From the NCBI GenBank assembly GCA_029561455.1, contig JAKQIY010000047.1:64332-128331 (forward strand): a DNA stretch of 64,000 bases, given 5' to 3'. Of this stretch, positions 25,281-34,015 are shown one piece after another. Every line of letters begins with the position of its first letter. Position 1 is the stretch's first letter. The notes beneath the pieces were generated by a model, which searched no databases, was not told the origin of the DNA, and worked only from the letters and a program-made list of their open reading frames with translations. The position numbers and the translations under genes are program-made. The stretch is from a bacterium (GTDB lineage Bacteria > Zhuqueibacterota > Zhuqueibacteria > Residuimicrobiales > Krinioviventaceae).

Positions 25281-26225
25281 TCAAAAATACCCCTGCGATT
25301 TCATAATATACAATCCCGCCGCCAGCGTAAATATTGAACCGAGGGTAGAGAGCAGAATAATATTGCCGGCAAGTTTGGCGTTGCTGCCCATCGCTTCAGC
25401 CATAATATAACTGGCCACTGCGGTGGGGCTGCCAAAGAAAAAGAACAGGATGCCAAGGTCTTTTTCATCAAAACCGAGTTTAATGGCTGCTGTTATTGAA
25501 ACAAGCGGGATGATGATGATTTTGATCGCCGCAGCAATGAGTGATAATTTGAAATCTTTTTTAATGCTGTAAAAACTCATTGAACTGCCGATTGAGAGCA
25601 GCGCCAGGGGCAGGGTCAGTTCGGCAAGATAATCCAGGGTGGTTGTTAAAACCGGGTGAAAGGAGACATGAAAATAGGAAAAAGGCAGCGCGGCCAGAGC
25701 CGCCAGAATGAGTGGATTGGTGATGATGTCTTTAATGACCTTGCCGATATCGGCCCGTTTCTCTTTATGCATGGGCACGGTCAATGCAATGACGGCCAGA
25801 ATATTATAGAGCGGCATAATAAATGCCAGTACAATCGCAGCGCGGGCCAGGGATTCCTGGCCAAAGGCGTTATAGATCATGGCAAAGCCGATAATAGCAA
25901 AATTACTGCGAAAACTGCCCTGAATAAACGCACCCTGGTCACGGCCGTTTTTGCATAACAACGGGCTGATCAGCCAGGTAAAACCATACAGAATCAGGAT
26001 TGCCAGGTTGGTGAACAAGGTCATTTTCAGGTTAAACACCTCGGCATAATTGGTTGTCGAAATTTCCTGAAACACCAGCGCCGGCATGGTTATGTTGAAA
26101 ACGATTTTGGAGGCGGTTTTATTGAATTGGTCATCAATCATGCCCCGTTTTTTGATAAGGTAACCGATCAGGACCAGCAAAAATACCGGTGCGACAATGG
26201 TCAGGGACTGGATGAGGTTTGTCAT
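25281..26225 (-). CDS. AEC-family transporter (auxin efflux carrier type)
   Basis: 314 residues from the ATG at 26225. Ten or so hydrophobic helices, starting SLTIVAPVFLLVLIGYLIKKRGMI, with NKTASKIVFNITMPALVFQEIST (the conserved first crossover), RSNFAIIGFAMIYNAFG and the closing PTAVASYIMAEAMGSNAKLAGNIILLSTLGS. This is the AEC/permease pattern of bacterial malate/auxin-type carriers of unknown substrate. The ATGA overlaps the stop of the upstream GH123-like gene, so translation is likely coupled. Upstream in-frame extension would translate into that gene and has no start signal. A carboxylate or sugar breakdown product may be the cargo, by inference. Confidence 0.87.
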   Translation of the reverse strand: MTNLIQSLTIVAPVFLLVLIGYLIKKRGMIDDQFNKTASKIVFNITMPALVFQEISTTNYAEVFNLKMTLFTNLAILILYGFTWLISPLLCKNGRDQGAFIQGSFRSNFAIIGFAMIYNAFGQESLARAAIVLAFIMPLYNILAVIALTVPMHKEKRADIGKVIKDIITNPLILAALAALPFSYFHVSFHPVLTTTLDYLAELTLPLALLSIGSSMSFYSIKKDFKLSLIAAAIKIIIIPLVSITAAIKLGFDEKDLGILFFFFGSPTAVASYIMAEAMGSNAKLAGNIILLSTLGSIFTLAAGLYIMKSQGYF

Positions 26226-29200
26226 GGATTCTCGTTTTGTAATTTTTCTATCATAGCGGCAAGCTTTGCCCGGTGCGCCAAAATCGGTTCCGGGGTTTTG
26301 GTAAAACCCGTCAGCGAGGTGGTTACCTCCGCCGGAACCTGCAGTAACTGCCGCGCTTGTTGTAATAATTGAGGGTTGATTCCGCTTGCTGCTTTGTTTT
26401 CGATCAAATCTTGCAGCAACCAAAAATATTCATAATCTTCCAGCCCCTCGCGTAAAATTTCCCAGCGAAGCGAATTGACCGGCCCTTCAAGACATTTTTG
26501 TTTGCCGGTAAATACACTCTTGGGGGGATAGATAAAGCGCCCGTCGCCGTTACCCCAATAGGCAATCTCGCCGGGTTTTAAACTCCCTCCCCGTACATAG
26601 CTCATCGGGTCATTATATGGATTCTGCGGCTGAGTGGGGAAAGCGGTTTCGCTAGTCCAGTAATTGGTTTGCCAAACCAAAATACCATCCAGTCCGTATT
26701 TCCACGATTGCCAGATCCAGGTGCGTAATTCCACCGCATAATGGTCGATAAACAGCGTACAGAAAGGGTCCTGGGGACTGGTGCAGATATACCACCAGAT
26801 TTTTTCGCCCCTGGCGTGGGCTTGTTCCGCCAGAGTGTGATTATAGTTATCGGTTTTGGGGCACCACAGATCGACATAGCCATACAGATCCGGTTCCGGC
26901 TGTTCCGTCAGCATCCGGGTCAGGCGTGGAGCGGCTTTTTGAATCAGGGTATTAGTCTCCCTGATAAATTCATAATCCTTGGGTTCCGGTTCATCGAATA
27001 AATAAATATAGGCTTTATCCAGCCAGCCTTTTTCCTGCAAATGATCCTGAACCTGAGCCAGGTATGAGGTGATCATCTTTTCATATTCCGGGGTTCCTGC
27101 TGCAAACCGGTCGATTTGACCGGGTTGTTGGGCATGAAAGGACCCTCTGCCCAGGCCCCGTAAATTCAGGCGGAAGGAGTTGAATCCCATCTGGTCGAGG
27201 TATTTATATCCCTGTACATCGAATTTACTGAAATCGACCCGGGCGGATAATGTGGCTGGATCAAAACGTACCGCCATATCGCCCAGCACAAAGGGATCGT
27301 AGGGCGATATACGGTGTTGGGCAAAATTTTTAAAATATTTGTCCAGAATGACTGTCAAATTATCGGCATTGGAAAAGTGATGATATTGTTTAACCGCCGA
27401 CGCCTGAAAGCCGAAAGCGGTTTGTAAATGGGTTTCCTCCGGCAGGGTAAAATTCCATACATGCAAATGCAACGGCGCCTGGAACCGCCATGTGCCGCAC
27501 GCCAGGTTGATAGCGCCGGTATAGTCGCCGGCCGGGGCGTTTTTGGGAACATAGATAACAAGCCACAACGGCTGGTTTTCGCCTTTTTTTATCGCAAACG
27601 GTGTTTTGAGCGGCGGCAATGGATCGGGCCACCAGTCATTGCTGCCCAGAATATCGGTGGGGTTTTGTATGAATACATAATCGACCAGGCAGAGATTTGC
27701 GGCATCAGCAGGAAGTTTGTAACCGCTGCTGTGGGTTATGGCGCTTACCCTGGCAGTAATTTGCTGCATATCCATGCCTGCTTTGATAACCAGTTGCATC
27801 GGCTCATATTCATTCCTGGCGCAGTTGAATGTGATGGTTTTATCCCGTGCAACCGGCGCCGGCCGGGTTTTACTGATTTTGCGAACCCCATCGGTCCACC
27901 AGACTGCGGCGGAATTGTCTGCATGCATTAAATAACCGTAATCGGCAGCATCCAGCGGCGACAGGCCCTGTTTGATCTGCGCCGTAAACACATCCGTCTG
28001 CTCGTCTTGCGGGGAAATATGGATAAAACCTTTAGCATCAACAGGAACCTGCACATTAAGGATTTGTCCCGCCCTGGCATTAACTTTTGCCAGAGTTCTG
28101 CCGTTGTCATCTTTAATAATAAAAGTACGGGACTTGGAAATCGGGTTGGTAATTGTGAGCGCGGGCTCTATAGCGCCGGATTTGTCCGGCGAGGTAAACT
28201 GTACGGCAAATTTTTGAGGTGAGGCGATAATATCTGCAAAATTAGTGCGGCCGGTCATGTCTGGTATTGAGCCGGACAGAACCGCCTCATAGGCATAAGA
28301 ATGAATTTGCAGGCGGGGATTGAGGCCGGAACCACTCAGGCGGATGTAAATATTTTCGGTTGGGTAAAGGTTTTGAGGAATTGCACAAGAAACATTGCCC
28401 GCTTTATCCGTCGAACCGACCGCTGTCCATCTTTCCCCATCGCGGCTGGCTTCAATTGTGAGTGAACCACTGGTGTAATAGAGCACATTCAGATTTACCC
28501 GGCCCGATACCTGCTCAACGCCCGGATCGCCCAGCCGGTGTTGGTATATAATATAACTCCCCAGCCGGAAATCCCAGCGGTTGGTGTTGAAATAACATTG
28601 TGAAGAATACAGGCAGCGCGACGAGTTGGTGGCAAGCGATTTATAAGACAGCAGTACCCGATAAACATTATCAATAATAGATTCGCCATCGCCTAGTTCT
28701 ATACCGGCGGTTGTTTTGTAAATCGGCTGCACCGGAGTAAGCTGCACATTACGAAACCAGATCGTGCCAGTCACTTGCCATTGCCCAAAACGTAAGTAAC
28801 TTGATCCGACATCATTTGGTGTGGTAAAATAGAATTCAAAAGAGGTCCACTCGTATTCCGCATCACAGTCTTTGTTGACGATATTGGAGCCGATGAGAAT
28901 GCGTCCCCCGGAAGCGCCGGGAGATTTGCGCGCCTGGCAGGTCAGTTTATAAATGCTGCGGGGTTGAAATGGGTATTTCAGTATCCAGTAATTCGATTCC
29001 GACATACCCGCGCCGCCGGTTACGGTCAGGCACATTTCGCCGCTCTGCGGGTCTTTTTGCCAACTGCCTTCTCCGGCGATCAGTTGCCAGTTATCGCGGT
29101 TGGAATAGTCGGAAAGCGCCGGGTTTTGCGGGCGGGCTGGGCATATACTGCTAATCGCAATGAACAGGATAATACTGGAATGTACGCGTTTGATAAACAT
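26222..29200 (-). CDS. Exported GH123-like glycoside hydrolase (DUF4091)
   Basis: About 992 residues from the ATG at 29200, which opens a signal sequence (MFIKRVHSSIILFIAISSICPA); a Met ten codons earlier precedes only WEN-type residues. The first 400 residues look like carbohydrate-binding beta-sandwich units, with GSYIIYQHRLGDPGVEQVSG in the middle. From about residue 560 the DUF4091/GH123 catalytic part begins: ETHLQTAFGF, YLDQMGFNSFRLNLRG, YIYLFDEPEPKDYEF with the Asp736-Glu737 pair used by GH123 in substrate-assisted hydrolysis of N-acetylhexosamines, and near the end EILREGLEDYEYFWLLQ. Expected to act on a glycan outside the cell, feeding the coupled transporter. Substrate unproven. Confidence 0.85.
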   Translation of the reverse strand: MFIKRVHSSIILFIAISSICPARPQNPALSDYSNRDNWQLIAGEGSWQKDPQSGEMCLTVTGGAGMSESNYWILKYPFQPRSIYKLTCQARKSPGASGGRILIGSNIVNKDCDAEYEWTSFEFYFTTPNDVGSSYLRFGQWQVTGTIWFRNVQLTPVQPIYKTTAGIELGDGESIIDNVYRVLLSYKSLATNSSRCLYSSQCYFNTNRWDFRLGSYIIYQHRLGDPGVEQVSGRVNLNVLYYTSGSLTIEASRDGERWTAVGSTDKAGNVSCAIPQNLYPTENIYIRLSGSGLNPRLQIHSYAYEAVLSGSIPDMTGRTNFADIIASPQKFAVQFTSPDKSGAIEPALTITNPISKSRTFIIKDDNGRTLAKVNARAGQILNVQVPVDAKGFIHISPQDEQTDVFTAQIKQGLSPLDAADYGYLMHADNSAAVWWTDGVRKISKTRPAPVARDKTITFNCARNEYEPMQLVIKAGMDMQQITARVSAITHSSGYKLPADAANLCLVDYVFIQNPTDILGSNDWWPDPLPPLKTPFAIKKGENQPLWLVIYVPKNAPAGDYTGAINLACGTWRFQAPLHLHVWNFTLPEETHLQTAFGFQASAVKQYHHFSNADNLTVILDKYFKNFAQHRISPYDPFVLGDMAVRFDPATLSARVDFSKFDVQGYKYLDQMGFNSFRLNLRGLGRGSFHAQQPGQIDRFAAGTPEYEKMITSYLAQVQDHLQEKGWLDKAYIYLFDEPEPKDYEFIRETNTLIQKAAPRLTRMLTEQPEPDLYGYVDLWCPKTDNYNHTLAEQAHARGEKIWWYICTSPQDPFCTLFIDHYAVELRTWIWQSWKYGLDGILVWQTNYWTSETAFPTQPQNPYNDPMSYVRGGSLKPGEIAYWGNGDGRFIYPPKSVFTGKQKCLEGPVNSLRWEILREGLEDYEYFWLLQDLIENKAASGINPQLLQQARQLLQVPAEVTTSLTGFTKTPEPILAHRAKLAAMIEKLQNENP

Positions 29201-29236
29201 GATATTCTCCCAAAACCGGAAATACACGGGGTGTTA

Positions 29237-29650
29237 TCACTGGGTTTCGATTTTTGTGCCGATGACAATTTTTTTCAGGCCGCTTCTTTTGGCAATATCC
29301 ATAATCTGCACGATCAGGCCGTGTTCGGTAGCTTTGTCCGCTTTTAACACCAGGGTTTTTTCGCCGATTTCCGGGATCATTCTTTCAATTTCCGCCGGCA
29401 GGGTTTCCAGGGTTACTAGGGTTTCGCCGAGGTGGATTTCGCCTTCTTTGGATATGTACATCATCAGGTTTTCTACGCGGGTTACTTCCTGGCTCTTGAT
29501 CGAAGGCAATTCCAGCTTCATGCCGGGCTGCTCGACAAACGTAGACGAGACCACATAAAACAGCAGCAGTATGAACATCACATCGATCAAACTGGTTATA
29601 TTCAGGCCCAGGGATTTCTTTTTTTTCTCTTTGAATTGCATGACGCTCAC
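29237..29650 (-). CDS. exbD: ExbD/TolR-family biopolymer transport protein
   Basis: 137 residues. A short basic cytoplasmic start (MQFKEKKKKSLGLNITSLIDV) leads into a single helix with the essential membrane Asp in SLIDVMFILLLFYVV, then a periplasmic domain (KLELPSIKSQEVTRVENLMMYISKEGEIHLGE, ending GLIVQIMDIAKRSGLKKIVIGT). This is the ExbD/TolR plan: with ExbB it uses the proton gradient to drive TonB or a related protein. Preceded by exbB 9 bp upstream, tonB further on, all on the minus strand. Confidence 0.9.
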   Translation of the reverse strand: MSVMQFKEKKKKSLGLNITSLIDVMFILLLFYVVSSTFVEQPGMKLELPSIKSQEVTRVENLMMYISKEGEIHLGETLVTLETLPAEIERMIPEIGEKTLVLKADKATEHGLIVQIMDIAKRSGLKKIVIGTKIETQ

Positions 29651-29659
29651 CCGGCCGGT

Positions 29660-30289
29660 TTATGATTTATTACTGTTGTTAATTATACGGATTTTTTGTA
29701 TCAGACGAGTCGAGTATTTTTCTATATCCATAATGTAATTTTCCGCGCGGTTGGTGTAATAATGATAGGCCACCAGCATGGGAATACCGACAACCAGTCC
29801 GGCGGCGGTGGTAATTAACGCTTCGGAGATACCCCCGGCCAGCAGACCCGCCTGTCCCGAACCCTGGACGGAAATAACATTGAATACCTTGATCATACCG
29901 AATACAGTACCCAGCAAGCCCAGCAGGGGCGATACTCCGGCCAGGGTTTCCAGCAGCGGCAGACCGCGTTCCAGAATACGCACCTGCTGCCGTCCTTCAT
30001 CATTGATCAGTTCTTTTATGTCGTCGATGGGCAGCGCCTGGTTATGCAGCCCGGTGAGGATAATGTTGGCAAACGGGCCGGTGTTCTTTTGACAGATCGT
30101 CGTCGCCAATTTTATATCGTCAATACTGTTGATAGAATCGACTACCGCAATAATTTCCGGGATGAGAATTTTACTGCGCCTGAGGCTGAACATCTTTTCA
30201 ACAACAATGGTCAACCCAAGCAGTGAACATAAAAACAGGGGAATCATGACGACTCCACCTTTGACTAGAAACGCTATTGCATCCGACAT
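29660..30289 (-). CDS. exbB: ExbB/TolQ/MotA-family proton channel protein
   Basis: 209 residues with three helices. The signature GVSPLLGLLGTVFGMIKVFNVISVQGSGQAGLLAGGISEALITTAAGLVVGIPMLVAYHYY (broken here by helix turns) is typical, including the Thr residues of the pore. It forms the pentameric channel around the ExbD dimer. The stop is 9 bp before the ExbD start, so they form one operon, with TonB upstream (60 bp). This can energise TonB-dependent receptors, none of which is in the window. Confidence 0.92.
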   Translation of the reverse strand: MSDAIAFLVKGGVVMIPLFLCSLLGLTIVVEKMFSLRRSKILIPEIIAVVDSINSIDDIKLATTICQKNTGPFANIILTGLHNQALPIDDIKELINDEGRQQVRILERGLPLLETLAGVSPLLGLLGTVFGMIKVFNVISVQGSGQAGLLAGGISEALITTAAGLVVGIPMLVAYHYYTNRAENYIMDIEKYSTRLIQKIRIINNSNKS

Positions 30290-30349
30290 ATTATCCTTTT
30301 CCTGAGTTTCATTTTGTGAGCAGTTGTGTAATCACTCTTTGTAAAGCGT

Positions 30350-31279
30350 TTATTTGTAAATTGTATATATAAACGTCCAGGTTAAATCAAGCTTGTCTTC
30401 CGGAAAGTCGTCCGGCAGGCGTTTGTAGGGACTGCCGGCTTTGACGGCATTCATACTCGTAGAGATAAAGGAATCATGGCCTTTGCTGCTGAGCAATTGC
30501 GGCTCGGTTATCGAGCCGTCCCTGTAAATTGTAAATTTTAACATCACCTCGCCGCTAATGAGTCCCAATTGATAAAACGCAGCCGGTGGGTAAACATGGT
30601 CGCGCACCCGTCTTTTCAGATATAGCAGGAACGGGGCATAATTCCATTCATAAGTGCTCAGCGAAATTCCGCCTTCATCAACGACGCTGCTTTCGCGGTT
30701 ATTCCAGTTTACATCATCGGAGAATGTAACCGGCCCGTTATCGACGGTTGACTGTCGGCCGTATAACAGATCCCTGCTAAAGCGGGTGCGGGGTTGTTGT
30801 TGCTGCTGCTGGCGGCTCAATTGCACATCGCCGTCACGGGGATCGTTTTGTTCGCCGTCTGCCGGGGTATTGTCCGCATCGTTCATGTCCATTTCATCGC
30901 TGGGCCGTTCGCTCTGCGGGGCTTCCATTTGCTGGCCCGGCTGACCGCCGCCGCTAAATATTTTATGATCGGTCAATCCTTCGCTATACGACAGCCCGCG
31001 GGGCAGATCATTTGCCTGGTAATTATCCTGGGCGCGGGCGTTTTTATCGGAGAGGAATTGCGCATCTTGCGGAGCTTTATCTACTTGAGCGTCATCGGGA
31101 GTTTCCACCAACTCGCGGGGTTGTTCAAATTCAAACACCAGCGGCTGCGTTTCGGCGGCTTTGGCCTGAGAATGTGGGAAAAGCTGTAAAAGTACTGTTA
31201 ATGGACGGTAAAGTACAATGAACAATAAATGCAGGAGCAGGGCAATGATAAAAGCGATTTTATAGAGATGTTTTTGCAA
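30350..31279 (-). CDS. tonB: TonB-family energy transducer
   Basis: 309 residues. An N-terminal anchor IAFIIALLLHLLFIVLYRPL keeps the conserved membrane His (His17) but has Ala where the TonB SxxxH motif has Ser. Residues about 40-175 are a disordered linker rich in D/Q/P, with SRQQQQQQPR. The C-terminal 95 or so (YLKRRVRDHVYPPAAFYQLGLISGEVMLKFTIYRDGSI ... FPEDKLDLTWTFIYTIY) are the TonB C-terminal fold with the YP motif. With ExbB/ExbD it should transmit energy to outer-membrane partners. First gene of the tonB-exbB-exbD run. Confidence 0.85.
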   Translation of the reverse strand: MQKHLYKIAFIIALLLHLLFIVLYRPLTVLLQLFPHSQAKAAETQPLVFEFEQPRELVETPDDAQVDKAPQDAQFLSDKNARAQDNYQANDLPRGLSYSEGLTDHKIFSGGGQPGQQMEAPQSERPSDEMDMNDADNTPADGEQNDPRDGDVQLSRQQQQQQPRTRFSRDLLYGRQSTVDNGPVTFSDDVNWNNRESSVVDEGGISLSTYEWNYAPFLLYLKRRVRDHVYPPAAFYQLGLISGEVMLKFTIYRDGSITEPQLLSSKGHDSFISTSMNAVKAGSPYKRLPDDFPEDKLDLTWTFIYTIYK

Positions 31280-31391
31280 TGATTTTTCTTTATCAATAAA
31301 TGACAGTCATAACTATATAAGGATTTGACAATACCAAATCCAATTCATTCCCGGCAATGGCCGGGAGGACATTCTTTAAATGCCTGAAAAC

Positions 31392-31709
31392 TCAGGAGGT
31401 TTCTTCTTTGATCCAGTTTAAATAGTCGCCGGAACCGCCAATGATCGGCAAGGCTATTATTTCAGGAACGCTGTAGCTGTGATGGGTATGAATCCATTCC
31501 ATCAGTTCTTCGAGATGTTTTTTTTGAGTTTTCATTATCGCCAGCGCCTCACGGGAGTTTTCTATTTTCCCTTTCCAGTGGAATAACGAATCAATACTAT
31601 CTAAGATATTGACACAAGCGATCAGGCGGGCTTTGAGCAGTTTTTCCGTCACCCTGAGGGCTTCATCTTTTGTTCCAAAGGTGGTTAAAACAATGATATA
31701 ATTATCCAT
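31392..31709 (-). CDS. cutA: CutA divalent-ion tolerance protein
   Basis: 105 residues, the usual CutA size. Typical start YIIVLTTFGTKDEALRVTEKLLKARLIACVNIL, the SLFHWKGKIENSREALAIMKT strand-helix, and the YSVPEIIALPIIGGSGDYLNWIKEET closing segment. A trimeric ferredoxin-like protein associated with copper tolerance and signalling in other species. 112 bp upstream of tonB, probably its own transcript or the first of a run. Confidence 0.92.
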   Translation of the reverse strand: MDNYIIVLTTFGTKDEALRVTEKLLKARLIACVNILDSIDSLFHWKGKIENSREALAIMKTQKKHLEELMEWIHTHHSYSVPEIIALPIIGGSGDYLNWIKEETS

Positions 31710-31921
31710 TTTAATGACCTTTTCGGTTGATGACCATTATACATAGTAAAACACTTTATTTAAATATGTCCGGAACCGGTCTTTTAATTTCAATAAAATA
31801 GATGTAAATTGTAAGAAAATCAAGCGTTTTGTAAGACCCAACACCGGCTCGATACCGAAAAAGGAACTCTGCGCCGGATTTGTCATTGAATAGATAAATT
31901 ACGATCACAACGAGAATTTTC

Positions 31922-32923
31922 ATGAAATTACTGCTTCCCTGTATTATATTTTCACTGCTATTGCATGGTTTGTTGTTCTTAATATTTTCCCGGTTATGGC
32001 TAAGCCAGCCGGTGCGCGAACTGGTCATCGACTTTCGAACAGCAGCAGTAACGCCGGTAGAGGCGGAGATTAGTCCGCTCCAACCCGTAAAGGTAACAGC
32101 GCCGGGAAAATTTACTATAAGCAATGTTTTTCCGGCTAACCGGATCAACCTTAATGAATATAAAACAACCCTGGCCCTGCCGGAATCGGCGCGGCAAGAT
32201 ACGCTGCCGCATATTACCCACGAAGAGTTGTTCATTGTGGATACCGTCTACCTGGCGCGCCCGGATTACAGCAAACTGGCGCTGATGGAATACCGCGACG
32301 GTAGTGTTACTTACCGTCCGGGTTATGACCGACCGGATGGCGGCGTGCAGAATTACAATAATGTTCAGGATCAAATTATCCGGCAAAGCAGCGGGCATCC
32401 GCAGCAAACGGTTGGGGTGCTGGGATTGCTGCAACAGGGCGCTAAGGAACTGGGCAAGGCGCTGGGAGTGACCAAAGAGCCGGGACCAGTCCATCTGGAT
32501 TTCATTCCCGAAGCTAAAGAACTGCAAGCGTTGAATGTAATCTGGCAAAACCGCCAGGCAACCGATGTTATGATCTATGCCAGCTTTGATACCTGTTTAA
32601 AAGTGACGGCTGAAGATTTACGAAAAATTTTGGACGGCCTGGTGGAAAAAGGCTTGCTGGAAAAGAAAATTGTCTCGCCGCGCGACGAGTTTACATTTTT
32701 CGGACTGACCGGCGACAGCGGTATTGAAATGAACAAAACCAATCGCCGCAACCGGGTTTATGAATACACACCCCTGCTTGGTAAAGAAGAAATGCGCGAT
32801 TATTTAAACGCGGTTTTATATCAGCAAAAGCTGGCCGCGCAGGATTCCACGGGCAAGGGGCAGGAGCCGGTATTTCCCGATATTCAGAGTTTGCTGGATA
32901 TTCTTTATAAAGACAATGAATAG
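31922..32923 (+). CDS. TonB-like anchored protein with possible winged-helix C-terminus, unknown
   Basis: 333 residues. The N-terminus MKLLLPCIIFSLLLHGLLFLIF is a single anchor with Ser11 and His15 in the SxxxH spacing that TonB uses to interact with ExbB/ExbD. Next is a polar linker rich in P/V/T (residues about 35-150), then an unusual C-terminus: LDFIPEAKELQALNVIWQNRQATDVMIYASFDTCLKVTAEDLRKILDGLVEKGLLEKKIVSPRDEFTFFGLTG, which by secondary-structure feel resembles a winged-helix domain (helix-turn-helix then wing). It is divergent from cutA-tonB-exbB-exbD. It may be a second energy transducer or a membrane-bound regulator. No family recognised. Confidence 0.75.
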   Translation: MKLLLPCIIFSLLLHGLLFLIFSRLWLSQPVRELVIDFRTAAVTPVEAEISPLQPVKVTAPGKFTISNVFPANRINLNEYKTTLALPESARQDTLPHITHEELFIVDTVYLARPDYSKLALMEYRDGSVTYRPGYDRPDGGVQNYNNVQDQIIRQSSGHPQQTVGVLGLLQQGAKELGKALGVTKEPGPVHLDFIPEAKELQALNVIWQNRQATDVMIYASFDTCLKVTAEDLRKILDGLVEKGLLEKKIVSPRDEFTFFGLTGDSGIEMNKTNRRNRVYEYTPLLGKEEMRDYLNAVLYQQKLAAQDSTGKGQEPVFPDIQSLLDILYKDNE

Positions 32924-33017
32924 TAAGGTTTGGTTATTTTTGTGAATTTTGGTTTGCAGATTTGCCCGATGTTAAACCTGAAATCTGAAATAATAAGTTT
33001 TTTATAAAACCATGTAG

Positions 33018-33112
33018 GATGGGTAGTGTCCCACAACAGTTATAAATTATTGAATAATAAGATATTAAACATTTCCATACTAGGGTACGACAAAAGTGGG
33101 ACACTGCCCATC
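33018..33112. repeat. 95-bp element with 17-bp terminal inverted repeats (MITE-like)
   Basis: GATGGGTAGTGTCCCAC (33018-33034) against GTGGGACACTGCCCATC (33096-33112): 16 of 17 positions pair, the exception being a G-T. The interior is A/T rich and has no coding sense. This is the pattern of a miniature inverted-repeat element or large hairpin. I see no clear target-site duplication at its ends. Confidence 0.6.
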
Positions 33113-33221
33113 GTTTTTAATAGTTATAATTCTATTTCTTTTCTCTCAATTTAGAAATTCAGGATGTATTATAATTTAATGTTGGACTTTTGCTATAATG
33201 ATTTATAAAAATATCAAGTAT

Positions 33222-33294
33222 CCTCTGCGTCCATGGCGTCCTCTGCGTCTTTACGTTAAAAAATGAAAACGCAGAGGCGCAGAGGTCGCAGAGG
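33222..33294. repeat. CTCTGCG inverted repeat, copy 1
   Basis: Left arm CCTCTGCGTCCATGGCGTCC then TCTGCGTCTTTACG; right arm AACGCAGAGGCGCAGAGG then TCGCAGAGG. Several GCAGAGG/CCTCTGC units allow long alternative pairings. Similar GCAGAGGNCGCAGAGG sequences are scattered in the intergenic DNA of many bacteria (from memory), so this probably is a widely spread palindromic family. Confidence 0.7.
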
Positions 33295-33601
33295 AAAGCT
33301 TAACCGTTTGTTATTTTTGAAATTATTCATTTATTTGTATATGCTCTTAGTCCTAATATTTCTTATTGATTAAACAGGATACTATTTTTACAAATTTATT
33401 ATTATTCAAAAATCTGTAAAAAGCGCTTTATAGATTGAATTGTTTATAGACATCACAAAAATTTTTCGGTTCTATATGGTTTTCAGTGGGTAATTTTTTA
33501 ACGATTGTCGCTTTGTTTCAAAAGGTAAACAGGTAGAAAGAAAGCAAGTTGCATTTATATTTATTATTATCAGAAAAGACCTGGATCAACTAAAATTTTT
33601 T

Positions 33602-33675
33602 TCCTCTGCGTCCTCCGGGTTCTCAGCGGTTACATTCTTTTCATTTAACCGCAGAGGACGCTGTGAACGCAGAGA
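33602..33675. repeat. CTCTGCG inverted repeat, copy 2
   Basis: TCCTCTGCGTCCTCCGGGTT, then CTCAGCGGTTA on the left; TAACCGCAGAGGACGCTGTG then AACGCAGAG on the right. The arms share the CCTCTGCG unit with copy 1 at 33222 but the rest has diverged (AGCGGTTA with TAACCGC gives the inner stem). Confidence 0.7.
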
Positions 33676-33896
33676 AGAGCTTTCAATCAATTGTTTTTAT
33701 GGCGCTTGTTAATATCTCAATATCTTGAATAACTATTTGCATCAAAAATAAATTATTATAAATTGTAATCAATATTTTTCTTCCGGGATTATTTTAATAT
33801 AATTAACCTGATTCAACGTAATTACACATAAACCAAGTCTATTACAACCGATTTGACTGTATTTTATTCTTGAAAATAGTGTAAATTTACCCACAC

Positions 33897-33925
33897 AAAA
33901 CAATATAGAGCCAATTTTTCTTTTA
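33897..33925. repeat. 29-bp direct repeat, copy 1
   Basis: AAAACAATATAGAGCCAATT, then TTTCTTTTA; it recurs at 33987-34015 with one difference, at an offset of 90 bp. Read on the minus strand it begins TAAAAGAAAA and then GGCTCTATATTGTTTT, which has the look of an insertion-sequence end. The pair may mark a former insertion or recombination next to the 3' end of lptG. Confidence 0.55.
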
Positions 33926-33986
33926 GAATGTCAAATGGAATTATTCACTTATAAGATTTGGATTCTTTTTTCAAATTAAACCACTA

Positions 33987-34015
33987 AAAACAATATAGAG
34001 CCAAATTTTCTTTTA
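33987..34015. repeat. 29-bp direct repeat, copy 2
   Basis: AAAACAATATAGAGCCAAAT, then TTTCTTTTA. It overlaps the last three bases (stop codon) of lptG, so the repeat end supplies the TAA stop of that gene. This suggests a past insertion or exchange reset the 3' boundary of the gene. Confidence 0.55.

Larger units (their letters stand above)
32924..34012. other. 1.1-kb non-coding, A/T-rich, repeat-bearing region
   Basis: No gene seen on either strand. It contains four items described separately: an inverted repeat (33018-33112), two CTCTGCG inverted repeats (33222-33294, 33602-33675) and a 29-bp direct repeat (33897-33925, 33987-34015). The rest is low-complexity A/T. It lies between the plus-strand TonB-like gene and the 3' end of minus-strand lptG, so no promoter is needed here except for unknown transcripts. 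Confidence 0.65.

Noticed and set aside
31756-31923. Minus-strand frame of about 55 residues starting with MKILVVIVIYLF
   Set aside because: It starts within the first codon of the plus-strand TonB-like gene, is made of A/T-rich intergenic sequence, and has no family resemblance.
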